This document shows positions 42,000 to 51,995 of a stretch of 64,000 bases of DNA, piece after piece. A program made the position numbers and the translations under genes. The notes under the pieces are model-generated. The model worked only from the letters and a program-made list of their open reading frames with translations. It was not told where the DNA came from and made no database searches. Positions within the stretch are counted from its first letter, which is position 1. Every line of letters starts with the position of its first letter. This DNA comes from Anaerolineales bacterium (GTDB lineage Bacteria > Chloroflexota > Anaerolineae > Anaerolineales > Villigracilaceae), in the NCBI GenBank assembly GCA_030680795.1, contig JAUXUL010000025.1, forward strand, positions 1 through 64,000. Direction: 5' to 3'.

Positions 42000-44219
42000 T
42001 TAGTATCTACCTCTATTCAAAACCGCATCAGGATTCGGCAGTTCGTTCTCCCTCGCGGGGAAGACCTGCACCGCGCAGGCTTTAAATTCGGGAATCAACG
42101 CCTGCGGGTCAAGCGCATCATTCGTCAACAGATTCGCGGCGGCTTCAGCAAAATGAAAGGGGATGAAGACCACGCCTACGGATGTTTTCTCCGTGACCGT
42201 CACGCGCAGGATGACTTCTCCTCGTCTGCTTTGGACTTTGACCGGGTCACCGTTTCGAATGCCGTGAATCTCGGCGTCAGCAGGATGAATCTCCACGCGC
42301 GCTTCGGGATAGGCTTCGTTGAGCGACGAGTTGCGAGTCATCGTGCCGCCGTGCCAATGTTCGAGCACGCGGCCTGTGGTTAAGATAAACGGATATTCGT
42401 CGCTCGGCTCTTCCATCACACGGACATAATCCAACGGGTGGAATTTTCCGCGTCCGCGTGGGAAGGATTCTTTGAAGAGAGTCGGCGTGCCGGGGTGAGA
42501 CATATCAGGTACGGGATAGATCAGCCCAACTTTATCAATGCGCTCATAAGTAATACCCGCATAATCTGAATTCACGCTGCCCATCTCGCGCAGAATCTCT
42601 TCGGGGTTGGAATATTTCCAGTAAGCAGAATCAACCCCGAGCCGCGATTCGAGGCGCTGGGCTAAGTCGCAAATGATCTGCCAATCCACGCGCGATTTTC
42701 CGCGCGGGGCATGAGCCGCCCGCACACGCTGCACGCGGCGGTCTGTATTCGAGAACGTCCCATCTTTTTCGGCGAAGGGAGTCGCGGGCAGGAACACATC
42801 CGCAAAGGCTCCGCTCTCATTCATGAAAATATCCTGCGCAACCAAAAACTCCAGTTGCTGCATGTGCTTGCGCGTTTCATTCAAATTCGGCTCAGACATC
42901 ATCGGGTTCTCGCCCATGATATACAGCGCGCGGATGCCGCCTTCATGTGCCTGACTCAAAATTTCAGTGGTGGTCAATCCAAGTTTGCGCGAAAGACCGC
43001 CCGATTCGATGTTCCATGTTTTTTCCCATTTGGCGGCGTTATCTTCATCGTCCACGCGCATGTAGCCGGGATAATGAAAGGGCATACAACCCATATCACT
43101 CGCGCCCTGCACATTGTTTTGTCCGCGCAAGGGATTCAGCCCCGTACCATCGCGCCCGATATGACCCGTGAGAAAGGCAAGATTAATCAGCGCAAGCGCG
43201 CTGGCAGTGCCGTGTGAAAGCTGTGAGATGCCCATGCCCCAATAGATGGCCGCCTTCTCCGCATTGGCATACATGCGCGCTGCCTTGCGAATATCTTCGG
43301 CAGGCACACCGGAAATTCCCTCGGCATATTCAGGTGTGAACTTATCAAGCGACTCAATAAAATCATTGAAGCCCTCGGTGCGATTTTGAATAAACTCGCC
43401 GTTGATCAAATCCTCTTTGACGATCACCTGCGCCATCGCAGAGAACACTGGCACATTCGTTCCCGGCTTCAGGGGAAGCCACATCTCGGCAAAATCAACC
43501 AGGTCAATGCGGCGCGGGTCAATCACGATCATCTTTGCGCCATACTTTCTGACAGCTTCCTTCATTTGTAATGCAATGATGGGGTGATTCTCACCTGTGT
43601 TCGAACCTGTGACAATGAAGACATCATTTTGAATTACCTGTGAAGCCGTATTGCTCATCGCCGAAGAACCAGTCGCCTGTTGAAGGGCAACCACCGAACC
43701 CGCATGACACAAGCGTGTACAGTGATCCACATTATTCGTGCGAAAGATGGCGCGATACATTTTCTGTAAAAGGTAATTATCTTCGTTGGTTGCTTTGGCG
43801 CAGGCATAGACCGCCATCGCATCCGAACCATCGCGTTTGTAAATGCGGACCAGGTTATCGGCAATGACGTTGAGGGCTGTATTCCAGTCGGTTTCGAGCC
43901 AATCAGAGAGACTGGAGACTGGAGGATTGGAGATTGGTTGCCCATTGGCAGAACTAATCTCAAATCTCTGTTCTCTAATCTCTGGTCTCGGTTTTCCTTC
44001 CAGTAAATACCGCCGCATAAGCGGAGTCGTCACACGCTTGGGATGATACACATAATCATAGCCAAAGCGTCCCTTCACGCATAGATTGCCGTGATTAACA
44101 GGTGAGTCAAACGGCGAATTGACTTTGAAGATATGCTCGTCTTTGACATGTAACTGTAAATTACAACCGACGCCGCAATAGGGGCAGGTGGTCGTGACTA
44201 TTCGGTCTGGTTTGATCAT
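42000..44219 (-). CDS. fdhA: Formate dehydrogenase 2 catalytic subunit, cysteine form
   Basis: About 739 residues. It begins directly at the catalytic subunit's [4Fe-4S] motif (CPYCGVGCNLQL) and continues through the bis-MGD enzyme. The active-site segment VDHCTRLCHAGS has Cys171 (codon TGT, 43707-43709) where the paralog at 9262 has selenocysteine. It lacks the NuoG-like N-terminal domains, which are encoded by the preceding separate gene. Bases about 43900-43995 are a dispersed repeat (agagactggagactgg...aatctctggtctc) translated in frame, at the same protein site as the insertion in FDH-1. ATG 44219 has GAGG upstream. FDH-type identity is firm by comparison with FDH-1. Confidence 0.9.
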   Translation of the reverse strand: MIKPDRIVTTTCPYCGVGCNLQLHVKDEHIFKVNSPFDSPVNHGNLCVKGRFGYDYVYHPKRVTTPLMRRYLLEGKPRPEIREQRFEISSANGQPISNPPVSSLSDWLETDWNTALNVIADNLVRIYKRDGSDAMAVYACAKATNEDNYLLQKMYRAIFRTNNVDHCTRLCHAGSVVALQQATGSSAMSNTASQVIQNDVFIVTGSNTGENHPIIALQMKEAVRKYGAKMIVIDPRRIDLVDFAEMWLPLKPGTNVPVFSAMAQVIVKEDLINGEFIQNRTEGFNDFIESLDKFTPEYAEGISGVPAEDIRKAARMYANAEKAAIYWGMGISQLSHGTASALALINLAFLTGHIGRDGTGLNPLRGQNNVQGASDMGCMPFHYPGYMRVDDEDNAAKWEKTWNIESGGLSRKLGLTTTEILSQAHEGGIRALYIMGENPMMSEPNLNETRKHMQQLEFLVAQDIFMNESGAFADVFLPATPFAEKDGTFSNTDRRVQRVRAAHAPRGKSRVDWQIICDLAQRLESRLGVDSAYWKYSNPEEILREMGSVNSDYAGITYERIDKVGLIYPVPDMSHPGTPTLFKESFPRGRGKFHPLDYVRVMEEPSDEYPFILTTGRVLEHWHGGTMTRNSSLNEAYPEARVEIHPADAEIHGIRNGDPVKVQSRRGEVILRVTVTEKTSVGVVFIPFHFAEAAANLLTNDALDPQALIPEFKACAVQVFPARENELPNPDAVLNRGRY
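43900..43995. repeat. In-frame repeat inside FDH-2
   Basis: On the plus strand agagactggagactggaggattggagattgg (shortened here) is followed by aatctcaaatctctg...ctaatctctggtctc; the two halves are roughly inverted. It encodes an extra loop between RRYLLEG and SDWLETDWNTALN. Confidence 0.6.
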
Positions 44220-44291
44220 GTTGGCATCCTCAAAAAAGTAATCCGTCATACGTGATACGTAAAATGCACGTTACGAATGATGCATAACGAA

Positions 44292-44981
44292 TTACGCTTT
44301 ACGTTTCTTCCTACCAGTATTCAAAACACTAATTTCCTGCGGACTCATGCCCTGCTCCAATAAATATTCACGCTTCGGCTTCAACGCACCCGTGGGGCAG
44401 ACCGCAACACACTGTCCGCATAAGACACAACTTGTTTCTGGAATTGTTTTATCGAAGAATGTGCCGATCTGGGTTTCAAATCCACGGCCATCGAAGTTGA
44501 TCGCGAATGTATATTGGGCATCCTCAGCGCAAACCTGCACGCAGCGCCAGCATAGCAAACACTTCGAGTAATCGCGGATATACATCGGGTTGTCATCGAT
44601 AACGTCCGACTCGCGTCTTTCTGCATCTGGAAAACGGCTTGTATCTGCGCCATATTCGCGCATCATGGTTTGGATTTCTGGTGCTTCAGATAGATCCATT
44701 GTGGAGGATAACATTTCCAAAATGGTCTTACGCGCACGAATGACTTTCTCGCTTCGCGTCTGCACCTTCATGCCTGCTGCAGCCTTGACGATGCAGGCAG
44801 GCTGAAGCACTCTCTGTCCCTCCACCTCTACCACGCAGATTCGACATAACGCATTCGCTGTCGTCACTTCATGGAAGCAGATCGTGGGAATATCAATCCC
44901 ATTCTCCCGCGCGACTTCGAGCAGGGTTTTATTTTCTTCTACGATTACTTCTTTTCCATCCATTAAGAATGAGATTGTCAT
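44292..44981 (-). CDS. Iron-sulfur subunit of formate dehydrogenase 2 (HoxU/NuoG-N type)
   Basis: A 229-residue protein: [2Fe-2S] ferredoxin domain ([15 protein letters not shown], later C), His-Cys-like region, and two [4Fe-4S] motifs ([11 protein letters not shown] and [11 protein letters not shown]). It corresponds to the N-terminal third of FDH-1 but is a separate gene here. It should bridge the NuoEF subunit (upstream) and the catalytic subunit (downstream). Confidence 0.88.
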   Translation of the reverse strand: MTISFLMDGKEVIVEENKTLLEVARENGIDIPTICFHEVTTANALCRICVVEVEGQRVLQPACIVKAAAGMKVQTRSEKVIRARKTILEMLSSTMDLSEAPEIQTMMREYGADTSRFPDAERRESDVIDDNPMYIRDYSKCLLCWRCVQVCAEDAQYTFAINFDGRGFETQIGTFFDKTIPETSCVLCGQCVAVCPTGALKPKREYLLEQGMSPQEISVLNTGRKKRKA

Positions 44982-45019
44982 AAGTTCACCTTGTTTTTGT
45001 CAAAAGTCAATAATCTTGT

Positions 45020-46897
45020 CTATTTTTTCTTCGTTGTTTTGGTTGTTGTTTTCTTCTTTATCTTCGCCGCTGCTTTCGTAACCTTTTTTACCGCTTTCGG
45101 TTTCACCTTAGACACTTTCTTCATAGCTTTCGACACTTTTGAAACCTTTGAAACTTCCTTTTTCACAACAGGCTTCTTTGCTGCCTCCGACACTTTAGAC
45201 ACTTTCTTTTTTTCATCCTTCATCCCTCCTCCTTCATCCTTGAACAACTCGGGCCACAATTTCATCGCAGACAACACCGCACTTGCGGCAGTTTGACCCA
45301 AGCCGCACAGGGACGCGTCTGTCATCGTCCAGCCGACATCTTCCAGGCGAACATAATCATCGGGCAACGCATCACCTACGGCCACGCGATTCAAAATTTC
45401 CATCTGACGTTGCGTACCCATCTGACATGGATAACATTTGCCGCAGGATTCATGCGCGAAGAATTTTCCAAGCCGCTTCAAGACATCGCGGATATCACGG
45501 GTTTCGTCGAAGACCATTACAACACCGGAGCCAAGCGGTAAACCTGCGGAGCGTAAATCTTCGAACGTTAACTTTACATCCAGATGTTCGGATGTGGCAA
45601 AAGCTCCCGCCGCACCACCGAATAAAACTGCTTTGAGGGATTTTTTACTAGCGACACCGCTCGCCATGATAATTAGGTCACGGAGGGTGACGCCAAACTC
45701 AACTTCATACAACCCAGGCTTAACTACGTCACCTGAAACGCAAAACAATTTCGATCCCGGTGATTTTTCCGTACCAATCCTGCGATATTCGGTTGAACCT
45801 TTTGAAATGATAAGCGGGACATTGCAAAGTGTTTCGACATTATTAATAATAGTTGGCTTATCGAACAAACCGTTTGTCGTCGGGAAGGGCGGTTTCACGC
45901 GCGGGAAACCGCGCTTCCCTTCGATTGATTCAAATAGCGCGGTCTCCTCGCCACAAATATAGGCACCAGCGCCGACACGAATTTCAATATCAAATTTCTC
46001 ACCGAGATAACCTGCATCACGCGCTTCGATGATCGCGTTTTCCAAAACAGGAACAATGTATGGATATTCACCGCGAATATAAATATAGCCTTTGCTCGCA
46101 CCGATGGCATACGCAGCAACACACATTCCTTCAATCGTACGATGCGGATCATCCAATAATAAAATTCTATCTTTGAATGTGCCGGGCTCGGATTCATCTG
46201 CATTGCAGACGACATATTTCTGTGTTCCATCTGCCTCCGCCGCGCCTTCCCATTTAACCCCTGTTGGGAATGCCGCGCCGCCACGACCGACCAATCCGCT
46301 GGCTTTAATCTCAGCGATCACATCCTCAGGTTTCAATGTCATTGCTTTTTTATACGCTGAGTATTCGCCGTATTTTGCAAGAGTCGTTGTGCCTTCGCCG
46401 CAATTGGAAGTCAGCTCACGTATTTGACCGTAGACAGAAGACCGTGGACGATCATCCTCCTTTTCGCCATCACCCACCGTCCACTGTCCATCGTCCATCG
46501 TCCACACAGCGGGGGCTTGTTCGCAAAGCCCAAGGCATGGACTCCGCTCAATGGTTAGAGACAGGTCCTCGGTCGTCTGACCCGGCTTCACATCATAATG
46601 ATTGCAAAGATGATCGAGGAGTCGATCCGCACCTTTGAGCGCGCAGGCGGGGTCGGTACAAACTCTAATGAATGTTTTTCCGACCTGTTCGTTGTAATAG
46701 AGTGAATAAAATTCGATGACGCCATGCACATCCGCCAGAGGCACGTGCAATAATTTTGCAACTTCGCCCGCCACTACCTGAGGAAGCCAGCCATAAATTT
46801 TTTGAGCCGCGTGCAGGGCAGGTAAAAGCCCCGAGCGACCTAGTGGAATGTAAGATTCAATTGCAGGTTTTAGCGGGGTAAGGTCAATTTCAGACAT
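45020..46897 (-). CDS. Fused NuoE-NuoF type subunit of formate dehydrogenase 2 with Lys-rich tail
   Basis: A 625-residue fusion: NuoE part (1-135) with CTDPAC and CLGLCE, NuoF part with [28 protein letters not shown], and cluster motif [13 protein letters not shown]. The linker between NuoE and NuoF (about residues 130-165) is encoded by a ccgtccactgtccatcgtcc repeat (46424-46508). The C-terminal 65 residues are a Lys/Val/Ser-rich basic tail ([17 protein letters not shown]), partly encoded by repeats (aggatgaaggaggagggatg, 45211-45243). GGAG precedes the ATG. Divergent from the GntR gene. The tail is not part of the NuoF fold and is like that of KorA. Confidence 0.88.
   Translation of the reverse strand: MSEIDLTPLKPAIESYIPLGRSGLLPALHAAQKIYGWLPQVVAGEVAKLLHVPLADVHGVIEFYSLYYNEQVGKTFIRVCTDPACALKGADRLLDHLCNHYDVKPGQTTEDLSLTIERSPCLGLCEQAPAVWTMDDGQWTVGDGEKEDDRPRSSVYGQIRELTSNCGEGTTTLAKYGEYSAYKKAMTLKPEDVIAEIKASGLVGRGGAAFPTGVKWEGAAEADGTQKYVVCNADESEPGTFKDRILLLDDPHRTIEGMCVAAYAIGASKGYIYIRGEYPYIVPVLENAIIEARDAGYLGEKFDIEIRVGAGAYICGEETALFESIEGKRGFPRVKPPFPTTNGLFDKPTIINNVETLCNVPLIISKGSTEYRRIGTEKSPGSKLFCVSGDVVKPGLYEVEFGVTLRDLIIMASGVASKKSLKAVLFGGAAGAFATSEHLDVKLTFEDLRSAGLPLGSGVVMVFDETRDIRDVLKRLGKFFAHESCGKCYPCQMGTQRQMEILNRVAVGDALPDDYVRLEDVGWTMTDASLCGLGQTAASAVLSAMKLWPELFKDEGGGMKDEKKKVSKVSEAAKKPVVKKEVSKVSKVSKAMKKVSKVKPKAVKKVTKAAAKIKKKTTTKTTKKK
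45211..45243. repeat. In-frame catccttcatccctcctcc repeat in NuoEF-2
   Basis: Units of tcatcctt / tcatccctcctcc, inverse of aaggatgaaggcggaaggatg at 3895-3916, encode the start of the lysine-rich tail. Confidence 0.5.
46424..46508. repeat. In-frame ccgtccatcgtcc-family repeat in NuoEF-2
   Basis: gaccgtagacagaagaccgtgg and the inverse caccgtccactgtccatcg encode the NuoE-NuoF linker. Same family as 11117-11175 and 39094-39156. Confidence 0.7.
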
Positions 46898-46965
46898 TAA
46901 GTCTCCAATATGCCGAGTATAACCGATGACATTTTCATGCCGCGATGCACTTCCGAAATTCCGGA

Positions 46966-46988
46966 TGATTATATATAATATATAATCA
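46966..46988. promoter_or_regulatory. Palindromic operator TGATTATATAT-N-ATATATAATCA at the GntR start
   Basis: Eleven-base perfect arms (46966-46976 and 46978-46988) around one central base end on the first base of the GntR start codon. It includes TATAAT-like -10 matches. Its position would let the regulator repress its own transcription and perhaps that of the divergent FDH-2 genes 70 bases away. Confidence 0.75.
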
Positions 46989-47731
46989 TGGCGTCAATAG
47001 CCAATAAAGAACTCACCCACAAACCTCTTAAACAGGAAATATACGACGCGCTTCATCGTCAGATCATCGCGGGCAAATACGGACCAGGGGATTGGCTGCG
47101 ACAGGATGATATCGCCAGCCAAATGGGCGTAAGTATGACCCCCGTGCGGGAAGCGCTTGACCTGCTTGTTTCAACAGGCCTGGCGGAGCGTGTGCCGTAT
47201 CGAGGCGTGCGTGTGCGTGATATGTCTACAAAGGATATTGTCGAAGCTTACGGTTTGAGATTGATACTCGAGGCAGTCATTGCCAGGGAAGCGGCTATGA
47301 ACATTATACCTGGGCAGGTATCAGGGCTAAAAAAAATAATGGATGAAATGAACAGGCATGTCAAGCTGAGCGAAATGCCGCTCGAGCGCCAATTAAGCCG
47401 TGAGTTCCATACTGCCATTGCCGAAGCTTGTGGAAATGATCTACTGATCAAGTTATATGCCGTTGTTGCAAACGCCTTTCCTGATTGGTTATTATATGAA
47501 GCATTGTTCCGCAAACCTGAATTGCTGGCCGGCAGCGTAGCTCAAACCCACGATGAACACACTGCAATTTTGGATGCGCTTTCAAAAGGAGATGCCGACT
47601 TAGCCGTGCAGGCATCGATTGAGCACGTGATGGATTCTGGCAAGTGGCTGGAGGAATATCTCAATATTCCTGCAAAATTGTTAAGAGAAAAAGAAAAGCA
47701 AGTAACGCACTTAATAAAAAAATCGAAATAA
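46988..47731 (+). CDS. GntR-family regulator of the methyltransferase cluster
   Basis: A 247-residue GntR/FadR-type regulator: winged helix with [18 protein letters not shown] and [19 protein letters not shown], then an FCD ligand domain ([32 protein letters not shown]). FCD domains bind a metal and a small carboxylate. It overlaps a perfect palindrome at its start and is followed after 13 bases by the corrinoid protein gene, so it probably controls the downstream demethylation genes in response to the substrate. Confidence 0.87.
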   Translation: MASIANKELTHKPLKQEIYDALHRQIIAGKYGPGDWLRQDDIASQMGVSMTPVREALDLLVSTGLAERVPYRGVRVRDMSTKDIVEAYGLRLILEAVIAREAAMNIIPGQVSGLKKIMDEMNRHVKLSEMPLERQLSREFHTAIAEACGNDLLIKLYAVVANAFPDWLLYEALFRKPELLAGSVAQTHDEHTAILDALSKGDADLAVQASIEHVMDSGKWLEEYLNIPAKLLREKEKQVTHLIKKSK

Positions 47732-47744
47732 ACCAGGAGGCAGT

Positions 47745-48398
47745 ATGTCGGAAGAATTATATAAGCAGATGGCACAATGCATTATTGATGGCGACTCGGA
47801 TATCTCCGTCGAACTTGCGAAGAAGTCCATCGAATTGAAGATGCACCCGTTGGAGACGATCACAAAGGGCTTCGTGGTCGGCGTGAATTATATCGGCGAT
47901 CAGTTTGGCTTGGGTGAAGCGTTCCTGCCCGAACTGGTGATGGCAGGCGAGGCAATGAAAGCCGCGATTGCCGTGCTGGAACCTGAATTGCTCAAACTCG
48001 GTGAAACCCGCCAGATGCTGGGACGGGTGGTTCTCGCAACCGTGGAAGGCGACATTCACGAGATCGGCAAGACTCTCGTCGGCACAATGCTGAGCGCCTC
48101 CGGCTTTGAAGTCGTTGACCTGGGCGTGGATCAACCCGCAGACAAGATCATCGGCAAGGCGCTTGAGATCAATGCGGACATCATCGGCATGAGCGCGTTG
48201 TTGACCACCACCATGGTACGCCAGCGCGAAGTGATCGAAGAGTTGGATAAGGAAGGCTTGCGCCCGCGCATCAAAGTGATGGTTGGCGGCGCGCCGATCA
48301 CACGCGACTGGGTCACGAAGATCAAAGCCGACGGTTATTCAGAAGATGCGATCGGCGCGGTGAAGATCGCGAAGGAATTGATGGGCAAGGCAGATTAG
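47745..48398 (+). CDS. Corrinoid protein of a methyltransferase system (MtbC/MtgC-like)
   Basis: A 217-residue B12-binding protein: helical N-terminal cap (1-90) and Rossmann-like B12 domain with the cobalt-ligand motif GDIHEIGKTLV (DxHxxG at about 103-108), SALLTTTM and VGGAPITRDW. It accepts a methyl group on Co(I) from an MttB-family enzyme and donates it to tetrahydrofolate via the methyltransferase at 54802. AGGAGG precedes the ATG. I see no RamA-type reductive activator in this window. Confidence 0.92.
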   Translation: MSEELYKQMAQCIIDGDSDISVELAKKSIELKMHPLETITKGFVVGVNYIGDQFGLGEAFLPELVMAGEAMKAAIAVLEPELLKLGETRQMLGRVVLATVEGDIHEIGKTLVGTMLSASGFEVVDLGVDQPADKIIGKALEINADIIGMSALLTTTMVRQREVIEELDKEGLRPRIKVMVGGAPITRDWVTKIKADGYSEDAIGAVKIAKELMGKAD

Positions 48399-48556
48399 TA
48401 AGCAGCGTTTTAACGTTTGAAAATAAGCATTAAACGTTGAAGGTTGAAATTTGCACGTTATTCACACAACAAACCTGCAACCTTTATTCACTCTCTTCGC
48501 CAAAGAGACTAGAATTCTGAATTCCTAATTCCTGATTTTTAATTTAGAGGTGTCCC

Positions 48557-50035
48557 ATGCAACCAAAACTCACACTGCTAAGCGATGAGATCATCGCCCG
48601 TATTCTGGGAGAAGCCTACGAACTTCTTCTCAAGCCTGGCATCAAAGTCCAGAATGCCGAAGCGCGTGAAATGTTTGCTGCGGCTGGCGTGATCGTTGAC
48701 CCGAAAACTGATGTTGCGCAAATTCCCGCCTCTCTCGTCCACAAGGCATTGGAGAGTGTACCGCGCGAATTTTATCTCTATGATTACGACGGCAATCCAA
48801 CTGTACATTACGGCGGTGACTCCGTCCACTTTGACCCGGGCTCATCGGGCATCACAATACTCAACCCCGAAACACTTGAGCACGACACCACTGAAACAGA
48901 GCACCTCATTCGTTTACTAAAAGTCGCAGAACAACTTCCGCAATATGACGCGCAATCCACCGCCGTGATATGCCATGATGTTCCCAAAGAAATTCAAGAC
49001 TCGTACCGCCTGTATCTGGTTTTACTTCACTCAAAAAAACCGATCGTCACTGGCGCGTTCACAAATAAGACCGTGCAAGAGATGATAGACATGCTCTCCG
49101 TCTTCGCGGGTTCAGCGGAAGCCGCACGCGAAAAACCACGCGCCATCTTTGACGTGTGCCCCGCGCCGCCTCTTATTTGGAGCAATTTCGGCGCAGGCAA
49201 TCTGATTGCGCTCGCGCGCGCAGGTGTCCCTGCGGAGATCGTCTCGGTGCCTCTTTCAGGCGCAGCGGCTCCAGTCACCATGCTTGGCACAGTTACCCAG
49301 CACACAGCGGAGTGTTTCGCGGGCATTGTCATACATCAACTTGCACATCCAGGCTCGCCGGTTGTTTGGGGCGGCGCAGCAGCGATCTTTGACATGCGCA
49401 AAGGTGCAACTCCCATGGGCGCTGTTGAAACCACCATGCTTGATTGTTCTTACGCACAAGTCGCGAAGACGCTCAACATGCCCACGCACACCTATCTCGG
49501 CGCAACAGATTCAAAACTCGTTGACGCGCAGGCAGGACTCGAAAGCGGAATCTCAGCCATGGTCGGCGCGTTAAGCGGCATCAACATGATCTCTGGCTCA
49601 GGCATGTTGGATTTCCTTGCCTGCCACAGCGCGGAAAAACTCGTCGTGGACGCGGAAGGCATCTCCATGGCGAAGCGCATGATTGGCGGCGTGAAACTCC
49701 ACACCGATACACTTGCCACAGGTTTTTTCGATCACAACATTGATTTCAAAGGCGGGGATTTCCTCAAGCAGAAAGCCACCATGCAGCTATTCCGTGAAGA
49801 ACAGCACCTGCCGAGCAGCGTGATTGACCGCGACTCGATTCGCGCATGGAAAGCGGCCGGCTCATTGGATGCCTTTGGCAGAGCCAAACTCCGCGTGAAC
49901 GAACTACTCGCTTCATACAAGCGACCTGAAATTGATCCTGCCCAGGAGCGCAGACTCCACGCCTTTATGCTTGACCTCACTAAAAAAGCTGGCGTCGACA
50001 TATTGCCACTGCTGGAACATTATCAACCCGCATAA
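48557..50035 (+). CDS. MttB-superfamily methyltransferase 1 (non-pyrrolysine)
   Basis: A 492-residue MttB-superfamily protein (TIM barrel). Archaeal trimethylamine enzymes have an internal UAG for pyrrolysine; here the frame is uninterrupted and ends in TAA, so it belongs to the non-Pyl group which includes glycine betaine, proline betaine, carnitine and butyrobetaine demethylases. Family landmarks: GIKVQNAEAREMFAAAG near the start, VTGAFTNKTVQEM, and SGSGMLDFLACHSAEKLVVD. It should transfer a methyl from a quaternary amine to the corrinoid protein upstream; the substrate is unknown. Gap to the preceding gene contains a degenerate repeat (gaattcctaattcctga). Confidence 0.88.
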   Translation: MQPKLTLLSDEIIARILGEAYELLLKPGIKVQNAEAREMFAAAGVIVDPKTDVAQIPASLVHKALESVPREFYLYDYDGNPTVHYGGDSVHFDPGSSGITILNPETLEHDTTETEHLIRLLKVAEQLPQYDAQSTAVICHDVPKEIQDSYRLYLVLLHSKKPIVTGAFTNKTVQEMIDMLSVFAGSAEAAREKPRAIFDVCPAPPLIWSNFGAGNLIALARAGVPAEIVSVPLSGAAAPVTMLGTVTQHTAECFAGIVIHQLAHPGSPVVWGGAAAIFDMRKGATPMGAVETTMLDCSYAQVAKTLNMPTHTYLGATDSKLVDAQAGLESGISAMVGALSGINMISGSGMLDFLACHSAEKLVVDAEGISMAKRMIGGVKLHTDTLATGFFDHNIDFKGGDFLKQKATMQLFREEQHLPSSVIDRDSIRAWKAAGSLDAFGRAKLRVNELLASYKRPEIDPAQERRLHAFMLDLTKKAGVDILPLLEHYQPA

Positions 50036-50037
50036 TT

Positions 50038-51876
50038 ATGCTTAATCTCTCTCAACTTCTGCGTGTCCCACATGTAGATAGCGGATTAAAATTTGATATC
50101 TCACCCGACGGGCAGAGGTTGGTCTTTGCATGGAATAAAACAGGCAGATGGGAATTGTGGCAAATGTCATTGCGAGGAGGGCGCTCCCCCCGACGAAGCA
50201 ATCCCCAACACGACGAGGAGATTGCTTCGTCGCAACAAACGCTCCTAGCAATGACATCACACAACCAAGGGAGCAAGTTCTCCCCGCTTCATTCTCCCGA
50301 TGGCACAATGCTTGCATATGCCTTGGATCTTGATGGCAGTGAGTCCTATCACATCGTCGTTCATGATCTAAGCACCAACACATGCACTGACCTCACACCC
50401 CAAATTGCCTACGCGCACCAACCAAACTTCTCGTGGTCACCTGACGGCAAAATGCTGGCCGTGCTATCTGATAAGCATGGACAATTTGCCTTGCACTTGC
50501 TCCCCGTTGACGGCACTCCAAGTCGAATGATAAAAAATGTCTTCCACCCCTGCTGGGATGCAAAATGGTCGCCCGATGGTCAATGGATCGCAATCGAGGC
50601 TGAGTCAACTGCGAGTGACCGAAGCATTTATGTGATGCCTGTCAATCGTCCGCGCAAAGCGACTAAAGTCGCTACTACGCAATTGAAATTGAACGCGCAA
50701 AATCCTGCGTGGTCGCCTGATTCTAAATTCTTTGCCTTCTCTGGCGAAAATGGTGAATGGCACGATATTGGATTGTTCAATGTTGAGTCACAGGAAATTA
50801 CATGGGTCAATCAATCCGTTGGCGATGACATGCAACCTGCTTGGTCGCGGAGCGGAGAAGCCATCGGGTGGGTTCATTCCGAGGGCGCTGTCACCAGCTT
50901 TCAGTTTAAGAAAAGAGGCGCTGACATTAAGCAGGTTCAAGTCGGGGCGGGCGTCCATCATTTTCCGCAGTTCACTGCCAATGGCGCTGTAATTCTCTAT
51001 GAAGATCCGCGTCATCCATGTGACTTGTGGAAAATAAATCTTGAAGATGGTTCGATGCAGCAATTAACGAATTCATTGCCCGATGAGTTGTTCAATGCGG
51101 AATTCATTCAGCCTGAAGAAATTTGGTACGCAGGCAAAGATGGGACGCAAATACCCGCTTTGTTATATCGCCCGAAAAATGCAAGCAAGGATTCACCTGC
51201 TGTCGTAAATATTCACGGCGGACCAAATTGGTTATATCAATTTTTATGGGAACCGATGATGAGTCATCTGGCTTCGCGCAGCTGGACGGTGCTCGCGCCA
51301 AATTATCGCGGCTCAACAGGCTATGGCAAAAAATGGCAGAACGCCAGCCGCTACGATATGGGCGGCGTGGACACTGACGATTGCGCAACGGGCGTGAAAT
51401 ATCTAATTGAGAACGGACTGGCTGACAAAACTAAAATCGCAGTGACGGGGCGGAGCCATGGCGGCTATCTGACAATGACGTGCATGACGATGTATCCTGA
51501 ATTATGGGCGGTCGGTTCGGCGATCGTGCCATTCTTGAATTGGATGAAGTCACATAAAAATTCACGGGAAGACTTGCAGCATTGGAATATCGAAAACATG
51601 GGCGACCCCGAAGAGAACCGCGAGTTATGGATCGCGCGTTCGCCCTATTTCTTTTTGGACAAAGTAAATGCGCCCGTGCAAATGATCTGCGGGGGAAATG
51701 ATCCACGCTGCCCCGCGTCTGATTCGATAGATGCCCGTGATAAACTGATTGAATTGGGCAAGGAAGTTGAATTAATAATATACAAAGATGAGGGGCATTC
51801 ATTTTTGGATATGGATAATGTGATCAATGCGGAAGAAAAGTGCGTGGAGTTTTTGGCGAAGGTTTTGGAGAAATAA
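50038..51876 (+). CDS. S9-family prolyl oligopeptidase-like peptidase
   Basis: A 612-residue protein: beta-propeller with WD-like repeats (WSPDGKMLAVLSD, WSPDSKFFAFSGE) and a C-terminal alpha/beta hydrolase domain. The catalytic triad is visible: Ser473 in GRSHGGYLT, Asp555 in GGNDPRCP, His587 in DEGHSF. It starts two bases after the MttB stop, so it is translationally linked. Cytoplasmic (no signal). Bases 50165-50256 are a palindromic repeat that is read in frame (about 30 codons, between LWQM and SKFSP). It may release the methylated amine from a peptide or amide conjugate; that is inference. Confidence 0.88.
   Translation: MLNLSQLLRVPHVDSGLKFDISPDGQRLVFAWNKTGRWELWQMSLRGGRSPRRSNPQHDEEIASSQQTLLAMTSHNQGSKFSPLHSPDGTMLAYALDLDGSESYHIVVHDLSTNTCTDLTPQIAYAHQPNFSWSPDGKMLAVLSDKHGQFALHLLPVDGTPSRMIKNVFHPCWDAKWSPDGQWIAIEAESTASDRSIYVMPVNRPRKATKVATTQLKLNAQNPAWSPDSKFFAFSGENGEWHDIGLFNVESQEITWVNQSVGDDMQPAWSRSGEAIGWVHSEGAVTSFQFKKRGADIKQVQVGAGVHHFPQFTANGAVILYEDPRHPCDLWKINLEDGSMQQLTNSLPDELFNAEFIQPEEIWYAGKDGTQIPALLYRPKNASKDSPAVVNIHGGPNWLYQFLWEPMMSHLASRSWTVLAPNYRGSTGYGKKWQNASRYDMGGVDTDDCATGVKYLIENGLADKTKIAVTGRSHGGYLTMTCMTMYPELWAVGSAIVPFLNWMKSHKNSREDLQHWNIENMGDPEENRELWIARSPYFFLDKVNAPVQMICGGNDPRCPASDSIDARDKLIELGKEVELIIYKDEGHSFLDMDNVINAEEKCVEFLAKVLEK
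50165..50256. repeat. Palindromic repeat (TGTCATTGCGAGG family), in frame in the S9 gene
   Basis: TGTCATTGCGAGGAG (50165-50179) and its inverse CTCCTAGCAATGACA (50242-50256, one mismatch) flank a cgaagcaatc / attgcttcgtcg core. A full-length element lies inside the first propeller blade region without breaking the frame. Confidence 0.85.
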
Positions 51877-51879
51877 TTC

Positions 51880-51975
51880 CGTCATTGCGAGGAGGCGCTC
51901 TTCCCGACGAAGCAATCCCTTTGGTGGTGTGGGAGATTGCTTCGGGCAAAGAGCAAGTGCGCTCTCACAATGACA
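51880..51975. repeat. Palindromic repeat (CGTCATTGCGAGG family) after the S9 gene
   Basis: CGTCATTGCGAGG and CTCACAATGAC ends around cgaagcaatc / gattgcttcggg; it is an intergenic copy of the element in the S9 gene and separates that gene from MttB 2. Confidence 0.85.
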
Positions 51976-51995
51976 TAATTTATTGAGGAGCGCAG

